A stretch of 64,000 nt of DNA from Helicobacter anatolicus (GTDB taxonomy: Bacteria > Campylobacterota > Campylobacteria > Campylobacterales > Helicobacteraceae), in contig NZ_JAJTMY010000001.1 of assembly GCF_021300615.1 (NCBI RefSeq), positions 1-64,000 on the forward strand, in the 5' to 3' direction. Below the pieces are notes generated by a model. That model worked only from the letters and a program-made list of their open reading frames with translations, ran no database searches and was not told where the DNA came from. Both the position numbers and the translations under genes were made by a program. Positions 56,098 to 64,000 of this stretch are shown here, in pieces. The stretch's first letter is position 1, and every line of letters begins with the position of its first letter.

Positions 56098-56715
56098 ATG
56101 AGTAAGGCAATAATTTTAGATAAACAATTGAAGAAGAGTAGCGAGATTGATTTGCCACAAAGCTACAGTGAGATTAAAGAACACAATCTTTATCTTTATG
56201 TAAAATCTTATCTTGCTTCTTTACGCAACAATAGTGCAAAAGCAAAAAATCGTGGTGAAGTAAGCGGTGGAGGTAAGAAGCCTTGGAGTCAAAAAGGTGG
56301 TGGTAGAGCAAGAGCAGGTAGCATTACTTCACCAGTATTTGTAGGTGGTGGTGTGGCTCATGGTCCTAGCAATAATAGAAACTATAGCCTTAAGATTAAC
56401 AAAAAACAAAAGAGACTCGCTTTGGAATTTGCTTTACAGCAAAAAGCAGAAATGGGCAAACTTTATGTGGTGGATTCTATTGAGATTGAAAGTGGAAAAA
56501 CAAAAGATGCTTTTAATATGTTTAAAACACTTAATGAAAGAAGCACACTTTTTGTTACTCAACTTAGCAATGAGAATACATTTTTGGCATTTAGAAATTT
56601 AAAAGATTGTTATTTGGCAGATGCAAATGAGTTAAATGCTTACTTAGTCGCTGCATTTAGATCCGTTGTGATTGAAAAAGCAGTTTTTGATGAAATTGTT
56701 CAGGTAGCAAAATAA
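56098..56715 (+). CDS. rplD: 50S ribosomal protein L4
   Basis: Lines the exit tunnel. It has [26 protein letters not shown] and [22 protein letters not shown] 56098 ([20 protein letters not shown]) is preferred to the GTG at 56089, with AAGGTGAGAG upstream. 205 aa. Whether it represses this operon as in E. coli is unknown; no matching leader was seen. Confidence 0.97.
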   Translation: MSKAIILDKQLKKSSEIDLPQSYSEIKEHNLYLYVKSYLASLRNNSAKAKNRGEVSGGGKKPWSQKGGGRARAGSITSPVFVGGGVAHGPSNNRNYSLKINKKQKRLALEFALQQKAEMGKLYVVDSIEIESGKTKDAFNMFKTLNERSTLFVTQLSNENTFLAFRNLKDCYLADANELNAYLVAAFRSVVIEKAVFDEIVQVAK

Positions 56716-56725
56716 AGGAGTTAAA

Positions 56726-57007
56726 ATGGCAGATATAACAGATATAAAATCAATCCTTTATACTGAAAAATCTTTGGCTCTTCAAGAAAGTGGAGTAGTT
56801 GTAGTGCAAACTTCTAGTAAGGTGACAAAAAATCAACTTAAGCAAGTTTTTAAGGAATATTTTGGTTTTACACCTCTTAGAATTAATTCACTCAAACAAG
56901 AAGGTAAAGTAAAGAGATTTAGAGGTAGAATCGGACAAAGAAGTTCATTCAAGAAATTTTATGTGAAATTCCCAGAGGGTGCGAAGATTGATTCGCTTGC
57001 AGTTTAA
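56726..57007 (+). CDS. rplW: 50S ribosomal protein L23
   Basis: Exit-tunnel rim protein that docks trigger factor and SRP. 93 aa with [15 protein letters not shown], the basic loop [20 protein letters not shown], and AAGGAG before ATG. Confidence 0.96.
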   Translation: MADITDIKSILYTEKSLALQESGVVVVQTSSKVTKNQLKQVFKEYFGFTPLRINSLKQEGKVKRFRGRIGQRSSFKKFYVKFPEGAKIDSLAV

Positions 57008-57017
57008 GGAGTAAAAA

Positions 57018-57845
57018 ATGGCAATTAAAACATATAAACCTTATACGCCTAGTAGAAGATTTATGTCTGGACTTAGTTCAAGTGATATTACAGCAAAGCC
57101 CAGCGTAAGAAAATTGTTAATCAAACTTCCTGTAACAGCAGGTAGAAATAACAATGGTCGCATTACAAGTCGTCATAAAGAAGGTGGAGCAAAGAAGCTT
57201 TATAGAATCATTGATTTTAAACGTAATAAATATAATATTGAAGGGAAAGTGCTTGCAATAGAGTATGATCCATATAGAAATTGTAGAATTGCGTTAGTTG
57301 GTTATCCTGATGGGGATAAAAGATATATTATTCAGCCCAGCGGATTGAAAGTGGGTGACATTGTGATTGCCGCTGAAGCAGGACTTGATGTCAAAACAGG
57401 TTATGCAATGAAGATGAAAAATATTCCTGTTGGTACAATCGTGCATAATATTGAAATGCACCCAGGTGCTGGTGGACAACTTGCAAGAAGTGCAGGTGCT
57501 AGTGCGCAAATTATGGGTAGAGAAGGTAAATATATTATTATTAGAATGCCAAGTGGTGAGATGAGATATATTCTTGGTGAATGTATGGCTACAATTGGCG
57601 TTGTAGGCAATGAGGATTTTATTAATATCAATATTGGTAAGGCTGGTAGAAATAGACATAGAGGAATTCGACCTCAAACTAGAGGTAGTGCGATGAACCC
57701 TGTAGATCACCCGCATGGCGGTGGTGAAGGTAAAACAGGTTCTAGTGGGCATCCGGTTTCACCTTGGGGAACTCCAGCTAAAGGCTATAAAACTAGAAAG
57801 AAAAAAGCTAGTGATAAATTGATTATCTCAAGAAAGAAAAAATAA
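57018..57845 (+). CDS. rplB: 50S ribosomal protein L2
   Basis: Needed for subunit joining and peptidyl transfer. 275 aa with [40 protein letters not shown] and the C-terminal [16 protein letters not shown] with the conserved histidine. Confidence 0.98.
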   Translation: MAIKTYKPYTPSRRFMSGLSSSDITAKPSVRKLLIKLPVTAGRNNNGRITSRHKEGGAKKLYRIIDFKRNKYNIEGKVLAIEYDPYRNCRIALVGYPDGDKRYIIQPSGLKVGDIVIAAEAGLDVKTGYAMKMKNIPVGTIVHNIEMHPGAGGQLARSAGASAQIMGREGKYIIIRMPSGEMRYILGECMATIGVVGNEDFININIGKAGRNRHRGIRPQTRGSAMNPVDHPHGGGEGKTGSSGHPVSPWGTPAKGYKTRKKKASDKLIISRKKK

Positions 57846-57854
57846 GGAAATAAG

Positions 57855-58136
57855 ATGGCAAGATCAATAAAAAAAGGTCCTTTTATAGATGATTATTTAG
57901 CAAAAAAAGTACTCAAGGCCAAAGAAGCTAAAGATAATAAGCCTATTAAAACTTGGTCAAGAAGAAGTACTATTTTGCCTGATATGATTGGACTAACATT
58001 TAACGTTCATAATGGAAGAGTTTTTGTTCCTGTATATATTACAGAGAATCATGTAGGCTATAAGTTGGGTGAATTTGCTCCGACTAGAACTTTTAAGGGA
58101 CATAAAGGTAGTGTCCAGAAAAAGATTGGTAAATAA
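57855..58136 (+). CDS. rpsS: 30S ribosomal protein S19
   Basis: Head protein contacting the P-site tRNA with S13. 93 aa with [38 protein letters not shown] and [13 protein letters not shown]. Confidence 0.98.
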   Translation: MARSIKKGPFIDDYLAKKVLKAKEAKDNKPIKTWSRRSTILPDMIGLTFNVHNGRVFVPVYITENHVGYKLGEFAPTRTFKGHKGSVQKKIGK

Positions 58137-58147
58137 GGAGTGATAAA

Positions 58148-58564
58148 ATGAGTAAAGCATTATTAAGATATATTAGACTTTCTCCAACAAAGGCAAGATT
58201 GGTGGCAAGAGAAGTTCAAGGAATGAATGCAGAACTTGCTATTGCAAGTTTAGAATTTACTCCGAATAAAGCAGCAAAAGTGATTGCAAAAGTGATTGCA
58301 TCAGCAGTTGCAAATGGTGGTTTTGATGCACAAAATGTAGTTGTGAAATCTTGTCGTGTTGATGCGGGTCCAGTATTAAGAAGATTTATGCCTAGGGCAA
58401 GAGGTAGAGCCACTCCTATTAGAAAACCAACTTCTCATGTGTTTGTAGAGGTTGCGCCAAAATCTTTAGAAAATTCTAAAAAGAATAGAAAAGACAATCA
58501 AGCAACAAAAGAAGCGACAATAGAGAAAGTAGCAAAAAAATCTACAAAAGGCGAGGATAAATAA
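58148..58564 (+). CDS. rplV: 50S ribosomal protein L22 with lysine-rich tail
   Basis: Exit-tunnel protein, macrolide-related loop present ([20 protein letters not shown]). The usual body is about 110 aa; here it is 138 aa, with a C-terminal K/E/S-rich extension from about residue 108 ([20 protein letters not shown]). AAGGAG precedes ATG. The tail probably contacts rRNA but has no known motif. Confidence 0.96.
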   Translation: MSKALLRYIRLSPTKARLVAREVQGMNAELAIASLEFTPNKAAKVIAKVIASAVANGGFDAQNVVVKSCRVDAGPVLRRFMPRARGRATPIRKPTSHVFVEVAPKSLENSKKNRKDNQATKEATIEKVAKKSTKGEDK

Positions 58565-58566
58565 GT

Positions 58567-59268
58567 ATGGGACAAAAAGTTAATCCGATAGGTTTGAGAT
58601 TAGGGATAAATAGAAATTGGACTTCAAGATGGTTTCCAAGCACACAAAGTGCTCCTGCTAACATTGCAGAGGATCATAAAATTAGAAAATTTTTGAAGAA
58701 AGAACTTTACTATGCTGGTGTAAGTGAGATTATTATTGAACGCGCAGCTAAAAAAATCAGAGTAACTGTGGTTGCTGCAAGACCTGGTTTGATTATCGGC
58801 AAAAAAGGTGCAGATATTGAAAAAGTAAAAGATTCTTTAAAGGCAATTATTCATAAAGAAGTGGCAATTAATATTAAAGAAGTTAAAAGACCACAAGCAA
58901 ATGCACAATTAGCAGCAGAAAATGTTGCAATTCAATTGGAAAAAAGGGTTGCTTTTAGACGCGCTATGAAAAAAGTAATGCAAAGTGCAATGAAATCTGG
59001 TGCAAAAGGTATTAAAGTTAAGGTATCTGGGAGATTGGCAGGTGCTGAAATGGCAAGAACTGAGTGGTATATGGAAGGAAGAGTTCCGCTACATACTTTG
59101 CGTGCTAAGATTGATTATGGTTTTGCAGAAGCAATGACTACCTATGGAATCATTGGTGTAAAAGTTTGGATTTTTAGAGGAGAAGTTCTTCAAAAGGGTA
59201 TTCAACCTGAAAGAAGAGAAGAAGCTCAAGATAGAGAACCTAAAAAAACTAGAAGAGGGAGACAATAA
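58567..59268 (+). CDS. rpsC: 30S ribosomal protein S3
   Basis: Lines the mRNA entry channel. 233 aa with [15 protein letters not shown], the KH-domain [19 protein letters not shown], and [20 protein letters not shown]. Starts 2 nt after rplV. Confidence 0.98.
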   Translation: MGQKVNPIGLRLGINRNWTSRWFPSTQSAPANIAEDHKIRKFLKKELYYAGVSEIIIERAAKKIRVTVVAARPGLIIGKKGADIEKVKDSLKAIIHKEVAINIKEVKRPQANAQLAAENVAIQLEKRVAFRRAMKKVMQSAMKSGAKGIKVKVSGRLAGAEMARTEWYMEGRVPLHTLRAKIDYGFAEAMTTYGIIGVKVWIFRGEVLQKGIQPERREEAQDREPKKTRRGRQ

Positions 59269-59270
59269 TT

Positions 59271-59696
59271 ATGTTGATGCCTAAAAGAACGAAATATAGA
59301 AAGCAAATGAAAGGCAGAAATAGAGGAAAGTCTTTCAGGGGTGCTCAGTTAGCTTTTGGTGATATTGGTATTAAAGCGATAGAGCATGGTAGAATTGATT
59401 CTAGACAAATTGAATCAGCAAGAATTGCCTTAACTCGTCATATTAAAAGAGCAGGAAAAGTTTGGATTAGAGTGTTTCCAGATAAACCATTGACTGCAAA
59501 ACCTTTGGCTACGAGAATGGGTAAAGGTAGAGGTGCTGTTGAAAAATGGGTAATGAATATTAAGCCTGGTAGAATTATTTATGAAATTATCGGAATTGAT
59601 GAAGCGACAGCAAGAGAGGCTTTAGCTTTAGCTCAAAGCAAATTACCTTTTAAAACAAAAATTGTAACGAGTGAGAGTGAAAATGAAATTTATTGA
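59271..59696 (+). CDS. rplP: 50S ribosomal protein L16
   Basis: Contacts the A-site tRNA. 141 aa starting [20 protein letters not shown], with [20 protein letters not shown] and [21 protein letters not shown] 59271 is kept, as the MLMPKR start is common; ATG 59277 is possible. Confidence 0.97.
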   Translation: MLMPKRTKYRKQMKGRNRGKSFRGAQLAFGDIGIKAIEHGRIDSRQIESARIALTRHIKRAGKVWIRVFPDKPLTAKPLATRMGKGRGAVEKWVMNIKPGRIIYEIIGIDEATAREALALAQSKLPFKTKIVTSESENEIY

Positions 59697-59871
59697 ATTA
59701 AAAGATAAAGATCTTGATGAATTAAAGAAAATGTTAAAAGAGAAAAAGGCAGAGCTTTTTGAAATGAGAATAAAGCTTAAAACGATGCAATTAACAAATC
59801 CTAGTCAAATTGCAGCATTAAGAAAGGATATTGCGCGTATCAATACAGCAATATCTGCTAAGAATGATTAG
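59683..59871 (+). CDS. rpmC: 50S ribosomal protein L29
   Basis: 62 aa helical hairpin near the tunnel exit: [20 protein letters not shown], then [23 protein letters not shown] 59683 is preferred to the GTG at 59671; it overlaps rplP by 14 nt. Confidence 0.95.
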   Translation: MKFIELKDKDLDELKKMLKEKKAELFEMRIKLKTMQLTNPSQIAALRKDIARINTAISAKND

Positions 59872-59886
59872 TAGAAGGGATAAGAA

Positions 59887-60147
59887 ATGAGTGAAAAACA
59901 AGCACATAAAAGAATTATCCAGGGCGAAGTTGTAAGTAAAGCTGGTGATAAGAGTGTAACGATTTTAGTAGAGAGAAAAGTTGTGCACCCAAAATATAGA
60001 AAAATTGTTAAAAGATTTAAGAAATACACTATTCATGATGAGAATAATAGTGCAAAAGTAGGAGATGTGGTTGCAGCAATTGAATGTTCACCAATTTCTA
60101 AAAACAAAGCATTTAAGCTTAAAGATATAGTTTCAGTAGGAGTGTAA
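59887..60147 (+). CDS. rpsQ: 30S ribosomal protein S17
   Basis: Primary 16S-binding protein. 86 aa with [39 protein letters not shown] and [16 protein letters not shown]. Confidence 0.97.
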   Translation: MSEKQAHKRIIQGEVVSKAGDKSVTILVERKVVHPKYRKIVKRFKKYTIHDENNSAKVGDVVAAIECSPISKNKAFKLKDIVSVGV

Positions 60148-60148
60148 G

Positions 60149-60517
60149 ATGATTCAAAGTTTTACAAGATTAAATGTTGCTGATAATAGTGGTGCAAAGG
60201 AAATTATGTGTATCAAAGTTTTAGGCGGAAGTCATAAAAGATATGCAAGTGTAGGTGATGTTATTGTTGCTTCTGTAAAAAAGGCTATTCCTAATGGAAG
60301 AGTTAAAAAAGGTCAAGTAATTAAAGCAGTTATAGTGAGAACAAAAAAAGAAGTTCATAGGGATAATGGATCTTTAATTCGATTTGATGATAATGCAGCA
60401 GTAATTTTGGATGCAAAAAGAGAGCCTATAGGAACAAGGATTTTTGGACCTGTGAGTAGGGAAGTGCGATATGCAAATTTTATGAAAATAGTATCGTTAG
60501 CTCCGGAGGTATTGTAA
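60149..60517 (+). CDS. rplN: 50S ribosomal protein L14
   Basis: Intersubunit-bridge protein. 122 aa with [39 protein letters not shown] and [11 protein letters not shown]. Its stop overlaps the rplX ATG (TAATG). Confidence 0.98.
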   Translation: MIQSFTRLNVADNSGAKEIMCIKVLGGSHKRYASVGDVIVASVKKAIPNGRVKKGQVIKAVIVRTKKEVHRDNGSLIRFDDNAAVILDAKREPIGTRIFGPVSREVRYANFMKIVSLAPEVL

Positions 60518-60750
60518 TGACAAAAATAAAAATTAAAAAGGGCGATATGGTTAAGGTTATCGCTGGTGATGATAAAGGAAAAGTTGCTAAAGTTTTAGGC
60601 GTTTTTCCTAAAACTTCTTGCGTAATTGTTGAGGGTTGCAAGGTTGTAAAAAAAGCAATTAAGCCAAGTGATAATAACCCTAAGGGCGGCTTTATTTCCA
60701 AAGAAATGCCTATGGATATTTCTAATGTAAAGAAAGTTGAGGAGAAGTAA
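60517..60750 (+). CDS. rplX: 50S ribosomal protein L24
   Basis: Assembly-initiator protein. 77 aa with the KOW motif [20 protein letters not shown] and [18 protein letters not shown]. Shorter than E. coli L24 (104 aa) but usual for this class. Confidence 0.96.
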   Translation: MTKIKIKKGDMVKVIAGDDKGKVAKVLGVFPKTSCVIVEGCKVVKKAIKPSDNNPKGGFISKEMPMDISNVKKVEEK

Positions 60751-60753
60751 AAA

Positions 60754-61299
60754 ATGTACGCATTGAAAACAAAATATAATGAAGAGATTAAAAAGCAGTT
60801 AGCTGTAGAATTGGATATTAAAAATCCTATGCTTCTTCCTAAGCTTGAAAAAATTGTGATTAGTGTTGGTGCGGGTGATTATGCAAAAGATACAAAGATT
60901 ATACAAAATATGGCAGATACTATTTCTTTGATCGCTGGTCAGAAGGCTGTAATTACGGTAGCTAAAAAATCAGTTGCTGGTTTTAAGATGAGAGAAGGTA
61001 TGCCTATGGGTGTAAAAGTAACTTTACGCGGTAATCAAATGTATAATTTCCTAGAAAAATTAATTGTAGTTTCTTTGCCTAGAGTAAAAGATTTTAGAGG
61101 TGTCCCAAGAAATGGGTTTGATGGTAGAGGAAATTATAGCTTTGGTCTTAATGAGCAATTAATGTTCCCTGAAGTTGTATATGATGATATTATGGTAAGT
61201 CATGGTATGAATATTACAATGGTAACTTCTACAGATAATGATAAAAATGCATTCAAGTTATTAGAATTGCTTGGTATGCCATTTGCAAAAGGAAAATAA
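60754..61299 (+). CDS. rplE: 50S ribosomal protein L5
   Basis: Binds 5S rRNA. 181 aa with [40 protein letters not shown] and [20 protein letters not shown]. Confidence 0.98.
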   Translation: MYALKTKYNEEIKKQLAVELDIKNPMLLPKLEKIVISVGAGDYAKDTKIIQNMADTISLIAGQKAVITVAKKSVAGFKMREGMPMGVKVTLRGNQMYNFLEKLIVVSLPRVKDFRGVPRNGFDGRGNYSFGLNEQLMFPEVVYDDIMVSHGMNITMVTSTDNDKNAFKLLELLGMPFAKGK

Positions 61300-61300
61300 T

Positions 61301-61486
61301 ATGGCAAAAAAATCAATGATTGCAAAAACAAATAGAAAGGCAAAATTTAGTTCGAGAGCTTATACTAGATGTCAAGTTTGTGGGAGACCACATTCTGTTT
61401 ATAGAGATTTTGGACTTTGTAGAGTATGTTTAAGAAAAATGGGTAACGAAGGTTTAATTCCTGGTCTTCGTAAGGCAAGTTGGTAA
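61301..61486 (+). CDS. rpsN: 30S ribosomal protein S14, zinc-binding type
   Basis: 61 aa short form with the zinc ligands [20 protein letters not shown]. The start [14 protein letters not shown] at 61301 is preferred to the 61271 frame inside rplE. The four-cysteine form lacks the insertion of the zinc-free paralogue. Confidence 0.97.
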   Translation: MAKKSMIAKTNRKAKFSSRAYTRCQVCGRPHSVYRDFGLCRVCLRKMGNEGLIPGLRKASW

Positions 61487-61495
61487 GGAGCAAAA

Positions 61496-61891
61496 ATGGT
61501 AAATGATATAATTGCAGATTCTTTAACACGTATTAGAAATGCATCTATGAGAAGATTAGATACAACTACGCTTTATTATGCAAAAATTGTTGTATCAATT
61601 TTAGAGATTTTTAAATCAAAGGGTTTTATTAAAGATTTTGATGTGAATGACAAAGATGGTAAGCAAAGTATTTCTGTACAGCTTGCTTACGATGATAGAG
61701 GTTATTCTGTGATTAATGAAGTTAAAAGAATTAGTAAGCCTGGAAGAAGAGTTTATAAAAGTCATACAGAATTAAAAAGGTTTAAAAATGGTTATGGTAC
61801 TATTGTAGTTAGTACTAACAAAGGCGTGATTGGTAATGAGGAGGCTTATAAAGCTAATGTTGGCGGTGAAGCGCTTTGTAGTATATGGTAG
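61496..61891 (+). CDS. rpsH: 30S ribosomal protein S8
   Basis: Platform-assembly protein. 131 aa with [34 protein letters not shown] and [20 protein letters not shown]. In E. coli it represses the spc operon; no such site was identified here. Confidence 0.98.
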   Translation: MVNDIIADSLTRIRNASMRRLDTTTLYYAKIVVSILEIFKSKGFIKDFDVNDKDGKQSISVQLAYDDRGYSVINEVKRISKPGRRVYKSHTELKRFKNGYGTIVVSTNKGVIGNEEAYKANVGGEALCSIW

Positions 61892-61902
61892 GAGAATAAA
61901 AT

Positions 61903-62439
61903 ATGTCAAGAGTTGGAAAAAGACCTATTAGCATTCCAAGTGGCATTGAGGTTAATGTCGAAGGAAGCAAAATTGTGTTTAAAAGCAGTAAAGTGCAAAA
62001 AGAGTTAGAAACATATGGAAGAGTTGAAGTTAGCTATGCTAACAATGAACTTAGTTTTAAATCCATAGATCAAGAACCACAATCTCGCGCATATTGGGGA
62101 ACTTATAGAGCATTGGCTAATAATATAGTTTTGGGGATGACTACGGGTTTTACAAAAGTTTTAGAAGTAAATGGTGTGGGATATAAGGTTGCAGTTTCTG
62201 GAAAAACATTAGAGTTGGCTCTAGGATTTTCTCACCCTGTAAAATATCCTATCCCTGATGGAATTGAAATGACTGTAGATAAAAATACCATTACTATTAA
62301 AGGTAGTGATAAACAACAAGTTGGGCAAATAGCAGCTGAGATTAGAGAGTTTCGTCCACCAGAACCTTATAAAGGTAAGGGGATTAAGTATAGCGATGAA
62401 GTTATTATTCGCAAAGCTGGTAAAACTGCTAAGAAATGA
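61903..62439 (+). CDS. rplF: 50S ribosomal protein L6
   Basis: Near the factor-binding site. 178 aa with [40 protein letters not shown] and the C-terminal [20 protein letters not shown]. Confidence 0.98.
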   Translation: MSRVGKRPISIPSGIEVNVEGSKIVFKSSKVQKELETYGRVEVSYANNELSFKSIDQEPQSRAYWGTYRALANNIVLGMTTGFTKVLEVNGVGYKVAVSGKTLELALGFSHPVKYPIPDGIEMTVDKNTITIKGSDKQQVGQIAAEIREFRPPEPYKGKGIKYSDEVIIRKAGKTAKK

Positions 62440-62454
62440 TAAAAGGTTGGTAGT

Positions 62455-62811
62455 ATGACAAATAAGATTTTAGCAAGAAAAAAGAGTTTAAGAAATAAAA
62501 GAAAGCTCAGAATTAGAAACTCTATTTTTGGAATAGCACAAAAACCAAGAGTTAGTATTTTTAGATCTAATAAATATCTTTATGCTCAAGCAATTGATGA
62601 CCAAAATCAAGTAACTTTAGCTTGTGTTGATGGTAAAAAATTACAACTTGGAAATAATAAAGAAAATGCAAAAGAAATTGCAAAAGTATTCGCACAAAGT
62701 CTTAAGGATAAGGGGATTAGTTCCGTTGTATTTGATAGAAATGGTTATTTGTATCATGGCGTTATTGCTGCTTTTGCAGATTCGCTTAGAGAAAATGGTA
62801 TTATGCTGTAA
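62455..62811 (+). CDS. rplR: 50S ribosomal protein L18
   Basis: 5S rRNA-binding protein. 118 aa with [40 protein letters not shown] and [20 protein letters not shown]. Confidence 0.97.
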   Translation: MTNKILARKKSLRNKRKLRIRNSIFGIAQKPRVSIFRSNKYLYAQAIDDQNQVTLACVDGKKLQLGNNKENAKEIAKVFAQSLKDKGISSVVFDRNGYLYHGVIAAFADSLRENGIML

Positions 62812-62820
62812 AGGAAAAAA

Positions 62821-63261
62821 ATGGAAATTAATAGAGAAGAATTTAGCGAAGTAGTTGTAAATATTGGTAGAGTTACAAAAGTTGTTAAGGGTGGTAGAAG
62901 ATTCCGCTTTAATGCTCTTGTGGTAGTAGGTAATAAAAATGGTCTTGTAGGTTTTGGTTTAGGGAAAGCAAAAGAAGTTCCCGATGCAATTAAGAAAGCT
63001 GTAGATGATGCTTTTAAAAATATTATTCAAGTTAATATTAAGGGGACAACTATTGCACATGATATCGAGCATAAGTATAATGCAAGTAGAATTTTACTAA
63101 AACCAGCGAGTGAAGGAACGGGTGTAATTGCAGGTGGTTCTGCAAGACCTGTAATAGAGTTAGCAGGCATTAAGGATATTTTGACAAAATCTTTAGGTTC
63201 AAATAATCCTTATAATGTTGTTCGTGCAACAGTTGATGCGCTAGCAAGAATTAAGGCTTAA
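62821..63261 (+). CDS. rpsE: 30S ribosomal protein S5
   Basis: Decoding-fidelity protein. 146 aa with [40 protein letters not shown] and [19 protein letters not shown]. Followed directly by rplO; rpmD (L30) is absent. Confidence 0.98.
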   Translation: MEINREEFSEVVVNIGRVTKVVKGGRRFRFNALVVVGNKNGLVGFGLGKAKEVPDAIKKAVDDAFKNIIQVNIKGTTIAHDIEHKYNASRILLKPASEGTGVIAGGSARPVIELAGIKDILTKSLGSNNPYNVVRATVDALARIKA

Positions 63262-63270
63262 GGAGATATA

Positions 63271-63669
63271 ATGGCATTAGAGAACATTAAACCCGCACAA
63301 GGTAGCGTTCGTGATATTAAGCGTGTAGGTAGAGGTCAAGGTAGTGGTATGGGTAAGACTTCTACAAGAGGTGGAAAAGGACAGACTGCAAGATCTGGAT
63401 ATAAGGCAAAAAGAGGTTTTGAGGGAGGGCAACAACCCCTTCAGAGAAGATTGCCAAAAGTTGGTTTTAGGGTACAAAACTTAAAACCTTATGTAATCAA
63501 CACAGATCGTATTCTCGTGCTTTCTGAATTATCAGAATTGACTTTTGAAAGTATTAGGAGTGTTCATAAATTTCCAAAATATATTGAAAAAATCAAATTG
63601 ATTGGAACAAATGTAAAAAATTTAACTTCCAAAGTTAAAGATGAGCGTATTGTTTTTAGTGGAAAATAA
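63271..63669 (+). CDS. rplO: 50S ribosomal protein L15
   Basis: 132 aa with [39 protein letters not shown] and [19 protein letters not shown] precedes ATG; secY starts 2 nt after the stop. Confidence 0.98.
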   Translation: MALENIKPAQGSVRDIKRVGRGQGSGMGKTSTRGGKGQTARSGYKAKRGFEGGQQPLQRRLPKVGFRVQNLKPYVINTDRILVLSELSELTFESIRSVHKFPKYIEKIKLIGTNVKNLTSKVKDERIVFSGK

Positions 63670-63671
63670 TA

Positions 63672-64000
63672 ATGAATAAAACGATAGTAAATAAAATACT
63701 TATCACTTTAATGTTTTTATTTGCCTATAGAATATTGGCTTATATCCCCATTCCAGGTGTGGATTTGGCAGTTATTAAAGATTTTTTTAATACTGCTGGT
63801 AATTCACAAAATGCTCTAGGTTTATTTAATATGTTTAGTGGTAATGCTGTTGAAAGATTAAGCATAATTTCTTTGGGGATTATGCCTTATATTACCGCTT
63901 CCATTGTAATGGAGCTATTGGCAGCGACATTCTCAAATTTAGCTAAAATGAAAAAAGAGCGCGATGGTATGCAAAAGTATATGCAAATTGTTCGTTACCT
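63672..64000 (+). CDS. secY: Preprotein translocase SecY (5' part, cut by window edge)
   Basis: Channel of the Sec system. The visible 109 residues start MNKTIVNKILITLMFLFAYR, continue with ILAYIPIPGVD, the plug-region LGLFNMFSGNAVERLSIISL and GIMPYITASIVMELLAATF. The rest lies beyond the window. Confidence 0.96.
   Translation, partial: MNKTIVNKILITLMFLFAYRILAYIPIPGVDLAVIKDFFNTAGNSQNALGLFNMFSGNAVERLSIISLGIMPYITASIVMELLAATFSNLAKMKKERDGMQKYMQIVRY

Overview
The window reads as a chromosome segment of a Helicobacter species (Campylobacterota) that is not obviously H. pylori. The DNA is AT-rich, TTG starts are common, and the order fliY-fliM-fliA-(small membrane protein)-flhG-flhF-folK-pepQ-aroQ is the one I know from Helicobacter. 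The S10/spc ribosomal operon lacks rpmD, as in this class. No rRNA, tRNA or CRISPR was recognised.

Layout. 1-1574: start of a large autotransporter-like surface protein, reading off the left edge. 1823-8953 (minus): flagellar motor, regulator and assembly genes running into folK, a proline peptidase and aroQ. 9006-13047 (minus): MotE-like and FliJ-like flagellar chaperones, purA, a HisZ-like protein and prs. 13094-16479 (minus): an envelope protein, a YceI protein and gltX. About 16.56-39.9 kb: an integrative conjugative element. 40067-48842: TRIC channel, uvrC, a DciA-like protein, a small lipoprotein, a FUSC protein, a NYN/LOTUS-like protein, speA and trmA. 49048-54990 (minus): rpoN, lptB, tsaE, dnaX, rnhB and an ATPase. 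55188-64000 (plus): S10/spc operon from rpsJ into a truncated secY.

The element has two halves. The left half (16562-31375) is one co-directional operon: a winged-helix-like protein, VirB2, B3, B4, B6, B7 lipoprotein, B8, B9, B10, a small coiled coil, B11, a MobC-like accessory protein, VirD4, an XerT-like tyrosine recombinase and a VirB5-like secreted coiled coil. It is bounded exactly by a perfect 21-bp inverted repeat. The right half (31376 to about 39.9 kb) carries a repeat-containing protein, a Toprim primase-like protein, a secreted Ser-rich protein, an outer-membrane protein and, on the minus strand, a MOBP-like relaxase.

Two observations stand out. First, the only strong promoter next to the T4SS inverted repeat lies outside the right copy and points into it. 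Inverting the 14.8-kb segment would place that promoter, a 23-nt leader and an SD directly in front of the first T4SS gene. This suggests an ON/OFF switch for the conjugation machinery, with a tyrosine recombinase encoded inside it. Second, three diverged copies of a roughly 330-bp cassette (30.9, 36.0 and 37.3 kb) encode 26-37 residue hydrophobic peptides. Each has a strong sense promoter, an antisense TATAAT inside the ORF, a folded SD, and mRNA 5' and 3' ends that can pair. That is the layout of AapA/IsoA type I toxin-antitoxin loci, but the peptide family is one I do not recognise. Both are inferences from sequence alone.
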